A DNA stretch of 64,000 bases, taken from Lutimaribacter pacificus. GTDB lineage: Bacteria > Pseudomonadota > Alphaproteobacteria > Rhodobacterales > Rhodobacteraceae. The notes under the pieces are model-generated. The model was not told the origin of the DNA, made no database searches, and saw nothing but the letters and a program-made list of their open reading frames with translations. This document shows positions 1 to 8,029 of this stretch, in pieces. The first letter of the stretch is position 1, and each line of letters opens with the position of its first letter. The stretch lies in contig NZ_FQZZ01000010.1 in assembly GCF_900142185.1 (NCBI RefSeq), positions 32,433 to 96,432 of the forward strand, written 5' to 3'. The position numbers and the translations under genes were made by a program.

Positions 1-1
1 T

Positions 2-538
2 ATTGCGGCGGTCATATTCGGGGGTTTTTTTCTCTGGGGGCTCAATCCCGACCGGGATCCCAACGAGATCCCTTCCGTCCTGATCTCGCAACCGGCCCCG
101 GCGTTCGACCTCGATCCCGTGCCGGGGTTGGAGACACCCGGCCTGGCCCGAAGCGATCTTGTAGGCAACGAACGACCGGTCGTGGTCAATGTCTTTGCGT
201 CCTGGTGCGTGCCCTGCCGCGCGGAACATGCCGTGTTGACACGCTTTGTCGAACGCGAGGGCATGCGGTTGTTCGGCATCAACTACAAAGACAAACCAGA
301 AGATGCCGTGAAGTGGCTCAATGACCTCGGCAATCCCTACGAACGGATCGGGTCCGACCTTTCAGGCCGGACAGGGATCGAATGGGGCCTTTCAGGCGTG
401 CCGGAAACCTTCATCGTCGATGGCGATGGTACTGTTCTGTTTCGCTATGTCGGGCCGGTCGTGGGTCCGGACGCCGTCGAACGGTTCACGCAAGCCCTGA
501 AGCAGGCAGGCGCACTGCCAAAGGGAGCAGCATCATGA
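2..538 (+). CDS. ccmG: CcmG/DsbE thiol:disulfide oxidoreductase, 5' end outside window
   Basis: Periplasmic, membrane-anchored thioredoxin-like protein that reduces apocytochrome c or its partner CcmH before heme attachment. The open frame runs to the window edge. It first shows the end of an N-terminal membrane anchor (FGGFFLWGLNP), then the thioredoxin active site WCVPC in the context NVFASWCVPC, and the CcmG-typical segment GLSGVPETFIVD carrying the cis-proline. The stop TGA overlaps the ATG of ccmH (ATGA), indicating translational coupling in a ccm operon whose earlier genes should lie upstream. Only the start is missing; the family assignment is secure. Confidence 0.93.
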   Translation: MAAVIFGGFFLWGLNPDRDPNEIPSVLISQPAPAFDLDPVPGLETPGLARSDLVGNERPVVVNVFASWCVPCRAEHAVLTRFVEREGMRLFGINYKDKPEDAVKWLNDLGNPYERIGSDLSGRTGIEWGLSGVPETFIVDGDGTVLFRYVGPVVGPDAVERFTQALKQAGALPKGAAS

Positions 539-1008
539 GACAGTTGATTTTCGCGTTTTGCATCGGGCTCTTTCCCTTTGCCGCCAATGCGGTCGAACCA
601 GACGAAATGCTGACCGACCCGGTATTGGAACAGCGTGCGCGGGAGATTTCCAAGGATCTACGATGCGTCGTCTGTCAGAACCAGGACATCGACAGTTCGA
701 ACGCGGGTGTGGCGCGGGACTTGCGTCTGCTCGTACGCGAGCGCCTGGTCGTTGGAGACAGCGACGCGGAGGTGATCGAATACATACGGGCGCGGTACGG
801 GGATTACGTGCTGCTGAAACCGCCTCTGGAGCCTGCGACCTACGCGCTTTGGTTCGCTCCGATCGCTTTCGTTCTGATCGGGGTTTTCGTTGGTGGCGGG
901 CTACTGATGAGTCGGCGAAAGCAAGAGGCATTTGAAGACTTGGGCTCGGAGGATGAGAACACCGTGTCCGAAATTCTCAGGCAAAACGAAGCGAGGGATG
1001 CGTCATGA
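535..1008 (+). CDS. ccmH: Cytochrome c-type biogenesis protein CcmH
   Basis: 157-residue membrane-anchored thiol protein of cytochrome c maturation. It has an N-terminal signal sequence, the family motif LRCVVCQNQDI (LRCxxC redox pair), the helical segment with RYGDYVLLKPP, and a C-terminal transmembrane helix ending GGGLLMSRR. The start was set at the ATG overlapping the ccmG stop, because an upstream in-frame extension would read back through ccmG. Its stop overlaps the ccmI start (ATGA). In the family it holds the apocytochrome CxxCH thiols for the heme lyase CcmF. Confidence 0.94.
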   Translation: MRQLIFAFCIGLFPFAANAVEPDEMLTDPVLEQRAREISKDLRCVVCQNQDIDSSNAGVARDLRLLVRERLVVGDSDAEVIEYIRARYGDYVLLKPPLEPATYALWFAPIAFVLIGVFVGGGLLMSRRKQEAFEDLGSEDENTVSEILRQNEARDAS

Positions 1009-2156
1009 TCTGGGGTATTTTCGTTCTTTTGACGCTGGTCGCAATCGGAATTGTCCTCTACCCGCTGCTGCTGTCCAAATCGAACACTCTCACCAGAGGG
1101 GATGCGGTACCGGCGATCCTCGCCGATCAGATGCGGGAAATCCAACGAGACATGGACCGCGGTTTGATTTCTGAACAGGAAGCTCAAGCGGCCAGACTCG
1201 AGATCAAGAAACGGATCCTCGCGACGACCCGCAATTCGGAAGAAAAAGCCGGATCATCCCGTAATGGTGGCAGAGTCACTCTCGTTGTCGCGGCGGTCCT
1301 CGCGCCGGTTATTGCCGCGGGCTACTATCTGACGATGGGATCGCCGGAGGTTCCTTCAATGGCCTTCGCTGCCCGTGCAGAGGAGCGGGCACAGACTGAT
1401 GAAGTGACGGCGCTGGCAATACAACTTCGCGAAAGGCTTGTATCCGATCCGACCGGCGGCCCTAGCGAAGGGTGGATGCTGTTGGGCCAGACCTATCAGC
1501 GCATGGGCAGAGCAGCCGATGCCGTCGAAGCCTTCGAAGTCGTTGCCGAACGGGAGGATGCCACCTCCGCGACATTCTCCATGCTGGCAGAGGCTGTCGC
1601 GGTTGCCAATGACGGCGTTGTTATTCCACGGGCGAAATTGGCCATTGATCGCGCTTTGGACCTTGACCCATCCAATCCTGCGGCAACCTACTTCGAGTCT
1701 CTGTATTACTTTCAGCAAGAAGAGACGCGTAAGGCCTACGATCTGCTTGTTTCACGACTGAATCAGGAAGAGGCTTACGTTCCCTGGATGGAGACCTATG
1801 CAGCGCAGATCAACCGGATTGCAGCGGCAGCTGACCTTCCGGTCGTCAATCTACCCAGCGGGCCGACGTCGCAACCAGGCCCGAGTGCCGCAGATGTCGC
1901 GGCGGCGTCGGAGATGAATGACGCGGATCGCGCGGAGTTCATCCGATCGATGGTCTCGCGGCTGGCCGAGCGTCTTGAGGATGAACCGGACGATCTGGAT
2001 GGTTGGATGCGGCTGGCAAATGCCTATACCGTCCTTCAGGAGCCCGATCGCGCCGTTGAGGCCTACCGCAAGGCTGAAGCGCTGTTGGAGCAGCAGCCCG
2101 CCAGTGATCCTCGGCGTGCGGCGGTCCGTGCCGCGCTTGAGCGGCTCGGCGGCTGA
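1005..2156 (+). CDS. ccmI: Cytochrome c maturation protein CcmI (TPR)
   Basis: 383 residues. Two N-terminal membrane segments (about residues 2-22 and 86-106) flank a cytoplasmic coiled region. A periplasmic TPR-rich domain follows, with readable repeats such as GWMLLGQTYQRMGRAADAV and a later one with YTVLQEPDRAVEAYRKAE. CcmI acts as an apocytochrome c chaperone that presents substrates to CcmF/CcmH in alphaproteobacteria. Last gene of the visible ccm cluster; the next gene is convergent 28 bp downstream. A ccm set beside several c-type cytochromes suggests it supports them, though this is inference. Confidence 0.9.
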   Translation: MIWGIFVLLTLVAIGIVLYPLLLSKSNTLTRGDAVPAILADQMREIQRDMDRGLISEQEAQAARLEIKKRILATTRNSEEKAGSSRNGGRVTLVVAAVLAPVIAAGYYLTMGSPEVPSMAFAARAEERAQTDEVTALAIQLRERLVSDPTGGPSEGWMLLGQTYQRMGRAADAVEAFEVVAEREDATSATFSMLAEAVAVANDGVVIPRAKLAIDRALDLDPSNPAATYFESLYYFQQEETRKAYDLLVSRLNQEEAYVPWMETYAAQINRIAAAADLPVVNLPSGPTSQPGPSAADVAAASEMNDADRAEFIRSMVSRLAERLEDEPDDLDGWMRLANAYTVLQEPDRAVEAYRKAEALLEQQPASDPRRAAVRAALERLGG

Positions 2157-2184
2157 CTACTGCTCGGTGTCCCGGTCGAGCAGG

Positions 2185-4314
2185 TCACTCCTGTCCGGCA
2201 ACCTTTGCGGAAACATCCCGACCACTGGCTTGCGCCAAGGCGTTCATCACGTCCTCGGTTTTTAGCAATTCGGACAGCACAATGCCGTTCGGTGCCGATG
2301 GTCCGTAGACGGCATTGAAGGGGATGCCGTATCTGCCGAAACTCTCAAGGTAGCGGGAAATGCGCGTGTCCGGGCGTGTCCAATCTGCCTGCATCGCCGT
2401 GACTCCAGGCGCTTCAAGCGCGCTCCGGACTGGCTCCCGATCGATGATAAGTGTCTTGTTCGCTTTGCAAGTCAGACACCAGTCAGCGGTCACATCGACA
2501 AAAACGACCTCTCCTGCGGACACGCGTTTCGCTATTTCCGAACGATCAAATGCGATCCAAGCCATTGCCAACTGCGGCGTCGAACGCGCAGGTGCTGATT
2601 GCTGCAAGAGAGGACCTGCGGCAATGGCCAGGACAAGGCTGGCTATGGCAATAGACCACCTGAATTGGGACTGCACATTCGGGAGAGATAGTATCAGAAC
2701 GGCGAGACCGGACAACGCCGCGACCGCGATGACAGACGCAAGCCCGGCGACACCGTCGAGCACCCAGAACAGCCACACGGCGGTTGCAAGCAACAAAACC
2801 CCCATGACGCTTTTGATGATCAGCATCCATCGACCAGGCTTGGGCATGAATGCGACCAGACGCGGGAACGCGGCGATGACGAGATAGGGCAGGGCGAGGC
2901 CGAGCCCGAGGCTCGTAAAGACGATGAGGATGTCCACGCCACGCCCGGCCAAAGCAAAGGCCACCGCGGTGCCGAGGAACGGTGCCGAACAAGGCGTCGC
3001 CATGACGGCACCGAACATGCCAGTGAAAAAGTCGGCGGAATACCCGTTGCTTCCTCCGGCCCCTGCAAGCCGCGTCTGCATGCCGTGTGGAAGGGCGAAC
3101 TCGAACGCTCCGAACAGATTTGCCGAAAAGACGAGCAGGACAGCGATCATCGCCGCAAGAAACAGCGGGCTTTGAAACTGCAAACCCCACCCGACGCTGA
3201 GGCCTGCCGTCTGGAGCGCCCAGAGGACGAGCGCCAGACCCCACATGAACGTCATGATGCCGGCGCTGGCAGCGACGAAACCGAACCGGACACGGGTTGT
3301 GTCGTGATCGGTGTGTTTGAGCACAGACGACACCTTGATGGACAGCACCGGCAGCACGCAGGGCATCACATTCAGGATCAATCCGCCCAGCAGCGCGATC
3401 GCGGCAATCCAGATCAGTTCCATCATGTCCGGTGTCGTGGCGGCCAGTTCAAAGGGTGGTGCTATTCCTTGCGCCACGCGATCCGCGATGATCGTGAAGG
3501 CCCGGTTCTCGCCGTCGGTGACGGTAATCGACGGAGCCACTGTCACATCCGTATTCGACGAGAGGATCGGCAAGCGCGCCCAAAGCAAACGATCCTCTTC
3601 TCCCAAACGGATATCGGGTTTGCCAAGCGCAACACCCATACCCAGTTCGGGAAACACATCCGGCGACTGGAGTGGTTCATCGACGCGAAGGCTGACGATC
3701 AACTCCGTGAGGTCTTCGTCGATGAAGGCATTTGCCTCGCTGACGCCGCTCGTCTTGGCCCCTTCGGGGACGCGCTCGGAAAACGTACCGATCAGCCCAG
3801 CCGAAGTGCTGTCGATGACGTTGCCCCGTCCGAGGCGAAGTGACAGGTCAAACTCTTCCGGGACACAGACATTGGAGCACACCAGCAGTTTGACCTGCGC
3901 GGAAAGAGTCACAGGTGCGCCGGGATCTTTGAGCGTTATGCGCAGCGGAAAGACGACTTCACCCGCATAACCAAAATTTTCGATGCCGAAGGCGGTGAAG
4001 CGCGTCGGGGCGGGCCACATGAATTCGACATCTGCGACGTTTTCGGAACCGCTCCATTCGACCGAAGGCGGTATTCCCACCTCGCCCGCCGACCGCCAAT
4101 AGGTCTTCCAGTTTTCGTTCAGTTGAAGGTGAAGCCCGGCTGACAGAGTCTGTGTGTTCTCGGGAACGCCGTCCTGTACACTAATGAGATGCGCGGTGAG
4201 TGGCGCGCTCTGGTATTCAGCAGAGGTTGCTGCCGCGACACTTCCAGAGACAACGGCCAGGAGCACGAAGGGAATAAGCAAAACCCGTCGCAGGATCAAA
4301 AGGCAATCGATCAA
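2185..4314 (-). CDS. ScsB/DsbD-like membrane thiol:disulfide interchange protein
   Basis: 709 residues. A signal peptide leads to an N-terminal periplasmic domain with a cysteine pair at C146/C150 (VCSNVCVPE). A polytopic core of about eight helices follows, starting GLILNVMPCVLPVLSIK and containing TPCSAPFLGTAVAF, each carrying one of the core redox cysteines. The C-terminal thioredoxin domain has C613-C616 (DWCLTCKANK). This order is that of ScsB/DsbD proteins, which carry electrons from cytoplasmic thioredoxin to periplasmic thiol proteins. The long N-terminal domain resembles copper-sensitivity suppressor ScsB more than enterobacterial DsbD. Probably the third gene of the operon driven from 4.93-4.96 kb, so likely copper-induced. 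Confidence 0.88.
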   Translation of the reverse strand: MIDCLLILRRVLLIPFVLLAVVSGSVAAATSAEYQSAPLTAHLISVQDGVPENTQTLSAGLHLQLNENWKTYWRSAGEVGIPPSVEWSGSENVADVEFMWPAPTRFTAFGIENFGYAGEVVFPLRITLKDPGAPVTLSAQVKLLVCSNVCVPEEFDLSLRLGRGNVIDSTSAGLIGTFSERVPEGAKTSGVSEANAFIDEDLTELIVSLRVDEPLQSPDVFPELGMGVALGKPDIRLGEEDRLLWARLPILSSNTDVTVAPSITVTDGENRAFTIIADRVAQGIAPPFELAATTPDMMELIWIAAIALLGGLILNVMPCVLPVLSIKVSSVLKHTDHDTTRVRFGFVAASAGIMTFMWGLALVLWALQTAGLSVGWGLQFQSPLFLAAMIAVLLVFSANLFGAFEFALPHGMQTRLAGAGGSNGYSADFFTGMFGAVMATPCSAPFLGTAVAFALAGRGVDILIVFTSLGLGLALPYLVIAAFPRLVAFMPKPGRWMLIIKSVMGVLLLATAVWLFWVLDGVAGLASVIAVAALSGLAVLILSLPNVQSQFRWSIAIASLVLAIAAGPLLQQSAPARSTPQLAMAWIAFDRSEIAKRVSAGEVVFVDVTADWCLTCKANKTLIIDREPVRSALEAPGVTAMQADWTRPDTRISRYLESFGRYGIPFNAVYGPSAPNGIVLSELLKTEDVMNALAQASGRDVSAKVAGQE

Positions 4315-4371
4315 GATACCTGCTTCCTTCCCATATTTTCCGCAGATTTCGCCAGGACGGCGGAAATTGCG

Positions 4372-4596
4372 TCAAAGTCCACCTGTGGCAAAACCCTGAC
4401 GACCGTCCGCACAGACAATTCGCGCAACGCCAGTCGCAGAAGATGAAAGGGTTCGACACCCATCCGGCAGAAGGTCTGACGCTTGCTTCGTGGACACGAT
4501 AGCCTTCAGATCTAGGCAGTCTGCAAGGCTTCCCGCGCAACCTCCAAGTAATGTAACCATCAACAGCAATACGAATACCTTTGCTTTCCCTCGCAC
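4372..4596 (-). CDS. Small putative lipoprotein
   Basis: 74 residues from a GTG start. A hydrophobic signal ends in the lipobox LLGGCAG, so the mature protein would begin at that cysteine. The mature part contains two more cysteines (ADCLDL, DGCRTL) and a third late one (RIVCADG). It begins 2 bp after the stop of the preceding membrane protein gene and lies 57 bp ahead of the ScsB-like gene, so it belongs to the same copper-type operon. I recognise no family; periplasmic metal or thiol chemistry would fit the cysteines but is a guess. Confidence 0.6.
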   Translation of the reverse strand: MRGKAKVFVLLLMVTLLGGCAGSLADCLDLKAIVSTKQASDLLPDGCRTLSSSATGVARIVCADGRQGFATGGL

Positions 4597-4597
4597 A

Positions 4598-4900
4598 TCA
4601 CTGCCTGTTGCGGGCGACGCTAGGAATCACGGAACTTATGGGCTCGGGCGCTTCCTCGATAGTATCGTTTGCCTTGTCGGAATGGCACGATTTCCCCATG
4701 AATCTATGCATCACAAGATGCGCTCCAACGCACAACAGGAGCGGGGCGAAAGCCGATGCATTGCCCCACATACCCGCAAGCGTTCCGCCAGCGAGAAAAA
4801 AACCGATCACGGGCAACAGCATCACAATGCAACACGCCATCATTCCGTAATGCATGAGCCTGTCTGTAATCGGCTTATTCTTGGGATTTTCGTCGTCCAT
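4598..4900 (-). CDS. DUF2933-like small membrane protein
   Basis: 100 residues with two predicted transmembrane helices (about 17-37 and 50-65) and a C-terminal tail HLVMHRFMGKSCH rich in His, Met and Cys. This pattern is usual for DUF2933-type proteins found in copper loci. The start ATG is preceded by a good ribosome site (AGAGGG, 4-nt spacing). First gene of a three-gene minus-strand operon; the CueR-type promoter lies about 30 bp upstream. Membrane location is clear from hydrophobicity; the family name is tentative and the function unknown. Confidence 0.65.
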   Translation of the reverse strand: MDDENPKNKPITDRLMHYGMMACCIVMLLPVIGFFLAGGTLAGMWGNASAFAPLLLCVGAHLVMHRFMGKSCHSDKANDTIEEAPEPISSVIPSVARNRQ

Positions 4901-4928
4901 GACACCCTCTTTGTCTCGTTCCTGGCGT

Positions 4929-4959
4929 CATTTGCGACCCTCCAGCAGGGTAAGGTCAA
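4929..4959 (-). promoter_or_regulatory. CueR-type MerR-family promoter/operator
   Basis: On the minus strand: -35 TTGACC (4959-4954), a 19-bp spacer (4953-4935) with arms ACCCT and AGGGT, then a -10-like CAAATG (4934-4929). The overlong 19-bp spacer is the hallmark of MerR-activated promoters, and the same geometry is repeated at copZ, copA and the second copper ATPase. It points at the DUF2933-like/lipoprotein/ScsB-like genes. Confidence 0.72.
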
Positions 4960-5055
4960 GGATACAAATGGATACACTTCTCGCGGCCTTGTCAGGTTGC
5001 CTGATGCCGGGTCTCCCGTAAAAGACATGTACAAACCGTAGGCTAGGAGTGTGTC

Positions 5056-5616
5056 ATGACGACATCGCGAAACAACAAGATCAATCGACGAAGCCTGTTG
5101 GGGTATGCGGCTGTCGCTTTGGTTGCACCAAGCGTGGTTCGAGCCGAAACCATTCGCCGCAACATTTCTTCTTTCCGAGTTCATGACTGGCAAGACCATT
5201 TCGACACGCTCGGCAAAGGGATCATCATCTCAGACACCGTGACGATGGCGCTACAGCACTGGACAGCGGACGGCGAGATGCGGATTTACCCGACATCCGT
5301 TCCGCTGACCGACGAACTCACCAAACGCGGTTACACTGAAGTGGTGGAAAAACGCAAAAACCCCAGTTGGGCGCCGACGCCCTCCATGCGGGAACGCAAT
5401 CCGGAATGGCCGGCACGTATCGAGGGGGGTGATCCGGACAACCCCTTGGGTACTCGCGCACTGTACCTGTCGTGGCAGTACTACCGTATTCACGGGACAC
5501 AGGACACGCGCAAGATCGGCCGCCGGTCGTCAAACGGCTGCATCGGTTTGTTCAACGAACAGATCGAGGAAGTCTACGAGCGAGCGCCTGTCGGCACTCA
5601 AGTCAAACTCATCTGA
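5056..5616 (+). CDS. Tat-exported L,D-transpeptidase (YkuD family)
   Basis: 186 residues with a twin-arginine signal (NRRSLLGYAAVALVAPSVV). The YkuD catalytic core follows: the histidine in YRIHGTQ and the cysteine in SSNGCIGL. Such enzymes make 3-3 peptidoglycan crosslinks or attach outer-membrane proteins to peptidoglycan. First gene of the plus-strand cytochrome/multicopper oxidase operon, divergent from the 4.9-kb operon and sharing the roughly 155-bp intergenic region that holds the CueR-type site. One of four L,D-transpeptidases in the window. Confidence 0.88.
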   Translation: MTTSRNNKINRRSLLGYAAVALVAPSVVRAETIRRNISSFRVHDWQDHFDTLGKGIIISDTVTMALQHWTADGEMRIYPTSVPLTDELTKRGYTEVVEKRKNPSWAPTPSMRERNPEWPARIEGGDPDNPLGTRALYLSWQYYRIHGTQDTRKIGRRSSNGCIGLFNEQIEEVYERAPVGTQVKLI

Positions 5617-5644
5617 CCCAACGGGCAAGGCGGAAGATACAGGC

Positions 5645-6103
5645 ATGGACAAATTAACTGCGCTGATTGGTGCCGTTTTTGTTATCGGCGGGGGTTTTGC
5701 CGTTTGGCAGTTCGTTGGAGCCGAAGATTTAGCGGTTGGCCACTCCATGACGCCACCTGACACAAGCGAGATTGCCGAAGGCGATCCGATCGTCCAGGTC
5801 CAGCTGCCTGACGCACTCTCGCAGCAGGCGGCGCTTGGGAAGAACATATTCGAGGCAAAATGTTCCGAGTGTCACGGCGAAAATGCCGCCGGTCGCAACG
5901 GTGTTGCGCCGCCTCTCGTGCACAAGATCTACGAACCGAGCCACCATTCGGACATGGCTTTTGTTCTGGCAGCTCAAAACGGCGTCCGTGCACATCACTG
6001 GAATTTCGGTAATATGCCTAAGATCGAGGGATTGACCCAAGGAGACGTCAAGATGGTGGCCGCCTATGTCCGCGAATTGCAGCGGGCCAACGGGATCAAC
6101 TGA
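5645..6103 (+). CDS. Membrane-anchored monoheme cytochrome c
   Basis: 152 residues. One N-terminal helix (about 5-24) serves as uncleaved anchor or signal, and one heme site CSECH sits in the context FEAKCSECHGENAAG. A downstream methionine (FGNMPKIEGLT) could be the distal ligand. The start ATG at 5645 was chosen because upstream extension runs into the transpeptidase gene in another frame. The stop shares one base with the next ATG (TGATG). Likely accepts electrons from the multicopper oxidase encoded downstream; that role is inferred from position. Confidence 0.88.
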   Translation: MDKLTALIGAVFVIGGGFAVWQFVGAEDLAVGHSMTPPDTSEIAEGDPIVQVQLPDALSQQAALGKNIFEAKCSECHGENAAGRNGVAPPLVHKIYEPSHHSDMAFVLAAQNGVRAHHWNFGNMPKIEGLTQGDVKMVAAYVRELQRANGIN

Positions 6104-6429
6104 TGCGTTGGTCGAAGACGAACCGATGGATTCTGTCGGCCGTTTTCGGCCTTTTCCTTGTAGTACTCGGGGTGCCAGAGGCGCCGGTATATCATGGTGA
6201 AACGTCGTTGGGGCAGGAATACCATGGTCACGAAGACGCAGGGCCATCGACCGAGGCCTCTGGCCACTGCCATCCAGGCCTCGATTGTTCTGTCCCGGCA
6301 GCGTTATTGCTTCAGCCGAACATGGCGTACGAGCCTTCTTTTCTGAAAGCCGTCATGCAAGACGGCGCGATCCAACGAACCGAATTGCGCCCGATCAGCG
6401 ATCCTCCACCGCCCCGACGGTGGGTCTGA
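6103..6429 (+). CDS. Secreted His-rich small protein, unknown function
   Basis: 108 residues. A hydrophobic N-terminus (about 9-25) is followed by a histidine-containing stretch (YHGHEDAGPS, GHCHPGLDCS) that could bind copper. The ending is proline-rich (ISDPPPPRRW). Coupled to the preceding cytochrome by a TGATG overlap. I recognise no named family. Position between cytochrome genes of a copper operon plus the HCH-type metal ligands suggests a periplasmic copper-binding accessory; this is inference. Confidence 0.6.
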   Translation: MRWSKTNRWILSAVFGLFLVVLGVPEAPVYHGETSLGQEYHGHEDAGPSTEASGHCHPGLDCSVPAALLLQPNMAYEPSFLKAVMQDGAIQRTELRPISDPPPPRRWV

Positions 6430-6472
6430 TTTCACATCGCTCGAAAAGCAGACCCAAAGAAGGATCGAAGAC

Positions 6473-7066
6473 ATGAAAAAGACGACTATCGTAGCGGCAG
6501 TGTTGATTGCAGGTACTGCGGTCACGGCATTCGCGCATAGCGGTGCCACCGGCATCGTGAAAGAGCGCATGGATGCCATGCTTGCAATGGGGAAGGCGGT
6601 CAAGACCGTGGCCCCGATGATGCGGGGCGAAACGGCCTATGACGCAGAAACAGTGCGCGATGCCGCGCGCCTGTTCCAGCAGCACGCCGGTGAGAGCATG
6701 ACAAAGCTGTTCCCAGAGGGCACAGGGGGCATGCCCTCGGAAGCCAAGGACGAGGTGTGGACCGACTGGGAGCGCTTCGCGGCATTGGCAAGTCAGCTGG
6801 AAGAATACTCTGAGGGCCTGGAACGCGCAGCCGACAATGGATTGGGCGGCATGAGCGGCAATACCTCCATGGATGGCGCCTCGATGATGGGCGGCGGGTC
6901 AATGATGGGAGGCGATACAACCATGATGGGCGGGAGCACGATGATGGGCCGAGGCGACATGATGGATGCGGCCGCCATTGCCGAAATGCCCGCCGACGCA
7001 GCATTCGCGATGACGACCCAGGTCTGTTCCGCATGCCATGAACGCTTCCGGGCGGAAGAAGACTGA
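6473..7066 (+). CDS. Cytochrome c' (class II) with Met-rich insertion
   Basis: 197 residues with a signal peptide ending around AFAHSG. The body is a four-helix cytochrome c' type with the heme site at the extreme C-terminus (CSACHERFRAEED), as in class II cytochromes c. Ordinary members are about 130 mature residues. This one has an extra segment of roughly 50 residues (about 123-172) dense in Met-Met-Gly-Gly repeats (SMMGGG, TMMGGS, TMMGRG) just before the heme motif. Such Met tracts bind Cu(I) in copper-tolerance proteins. Good ribosome site (AAGGAT). Confidence 0.85.
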   Translation: MKKTTIVAAVLIAGTAVTAFAHSGATGIVKERMDAMLAMGKAVKTVAPMMRGETAYDAETVRDAARLFQQHAGESMTKLFPEGTGGMPSEAKDEVWTDWERFAALASQLEEYSEGLERAADNGLGGMSGNTSMDGASMMGGGSMMGGDTTMMGGSTMMGRGDMMDAAAIAEMPADAAFAMTTQVCSACHERFRAEED

Positions 7067-7068
7067 CC

Positions 7069-7986
7069 ATGCGCCGGTTCTTGACACTCGTCAGCGGGGC
7101 CGCCGTGCTGGGCGCGGCCAGCCTCGGCGTCGTGATTGCATGGCCTGTCGGCAGTGCAGTGACTCCGATTGCAATAGAGGGCAATGTCGACCGGGGCGCA
7201 TATCTGGCGCGCGCCAGTGGGTGCATTGCCTGTCATACCAATTTTGAAGCGGGCGGCGCACCACTTGCCGGAGGGGCGCCGCTCGAAACCCCGTTCGGAA
7301 CGTTCTACCCGCCCAACCTGACGACAGACCCGGAACATGGCATGGGCGAATGGACGGCAGAACAGTTCGCAAAAGCCGTGCGGCAAGGCATCGGCCCCGA
7401 TGGAACGCCGTACTATCCGTCTTTCCCGTACACCTTCTATGCGGATTTTTCTGATCAGGATATCGCTGACCTCTGGGCGGCGTTTCAAACCGTGCCGCCC
7501 GTGGACGAGCCTGCACCAGAAAATGATGTCAGCTTCCCATTCGACCAACGATGGGGGCTGAAGCTCTGGCGAGCGGCGTTCTTCTACGATCCGGATACCG
7601 AACCGATTGAAGGGCGAAGCGACGCATGGAATCGAGGACGGGAATTGGTGCGCGGTGCGGCACATTGCGGAGCCTGCCATACGCCGCGCAATCTTGCGGG
7701 AGGCCGCGATATCGGTGCTTCCTTTGCAGGCAACGCCCAGCTTCCCGGTGGCAGCAAGGCCCCCGCGATACGGCCAAAAGACCTGGTCAAAAATGACTGG
7801 ACGGTTTCAAACCTCGCTTATGCGCTCCAGACCGGCATCACCCCTTCGGGCGATGCTTTCGGCGGCAGCATGGCGGAAGTGGTTCGCGAGGGAACTCGGT
7901 TTCTGACACCTGCCGATCGCGAAGCGATGGCGCTTTTCCTGCTGAACAAGGACACGGTCGAGGCGGAGAACCCCGCGTCGAACTAA
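7069..7986 (+). CDS. Diheme cytochrome c
   Basis: 305 residues. An N-terminal hydrophobic signal/anchor leads to two heme sites, CIACHTNFEAGG near residue 58 and CGACHTPRN near residue 203, each followed by a class I fold with downstream Met ligands. The architecture resembles the cytochrome subunits of membrane-bound alcohol/gluconate dehydrogenases. Here it has no dehydrogenase partner and starts 2 bp after the cytochrome c' stop. Probably an electron conduit from the multicopper oxidase to the respiratory chain. A stem-loop follows the stop. Confidence 0.88.
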   Translation: MRRFLTLVSGAAVLGAASLGVVIAWPVGSAVTPIAIEGNVDRGAYLARASGCIACHTNFEAGGAPLAGGAPLETPFGTFYPPNLTTDPEHGMGEWTAEQFAKAVRQGIGPDGTPYYPSFPYTFYADFSDQDIADLWAAFQTVPPVDEPAPENDVSFPFDQRWGLKLWRAAFFYDPDTEPIEGRSDAWNRGRELVRGAAHCGACHTPRNLAGGRDIGASFAGNAQLPGGSKAPAIRPKDLVKNDWTVSNLAYALQTGITPSGDAFGGSMAEVVREGTRFLTPADREAMALFLLNKDTVEAENPASN

Positions 7987-7992
7987 CACCAC

Positions 7993-8013
7993 GCGGGGGC
8001 AACACGCCCCCGC
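7993..8013 (+). terminator. Perfect 8-bp stem-loop between cytochrome and oxidase genes
   Basis: GCGGGGGC (7993-8000), a 5-nt loop, then GCCCCCGC (8006-8013), followed by TTTCTC. The stem is strong but the T tract is poor and the oxidase ribosome site lies 10 nt further on. It may be a weak terminator or an mRNA-processing/stability hairpin that sets relative expression inside the operon. Confidence 0.55.
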
Positions 8014-8029
8014 TTTCTCGAGGATCGAA

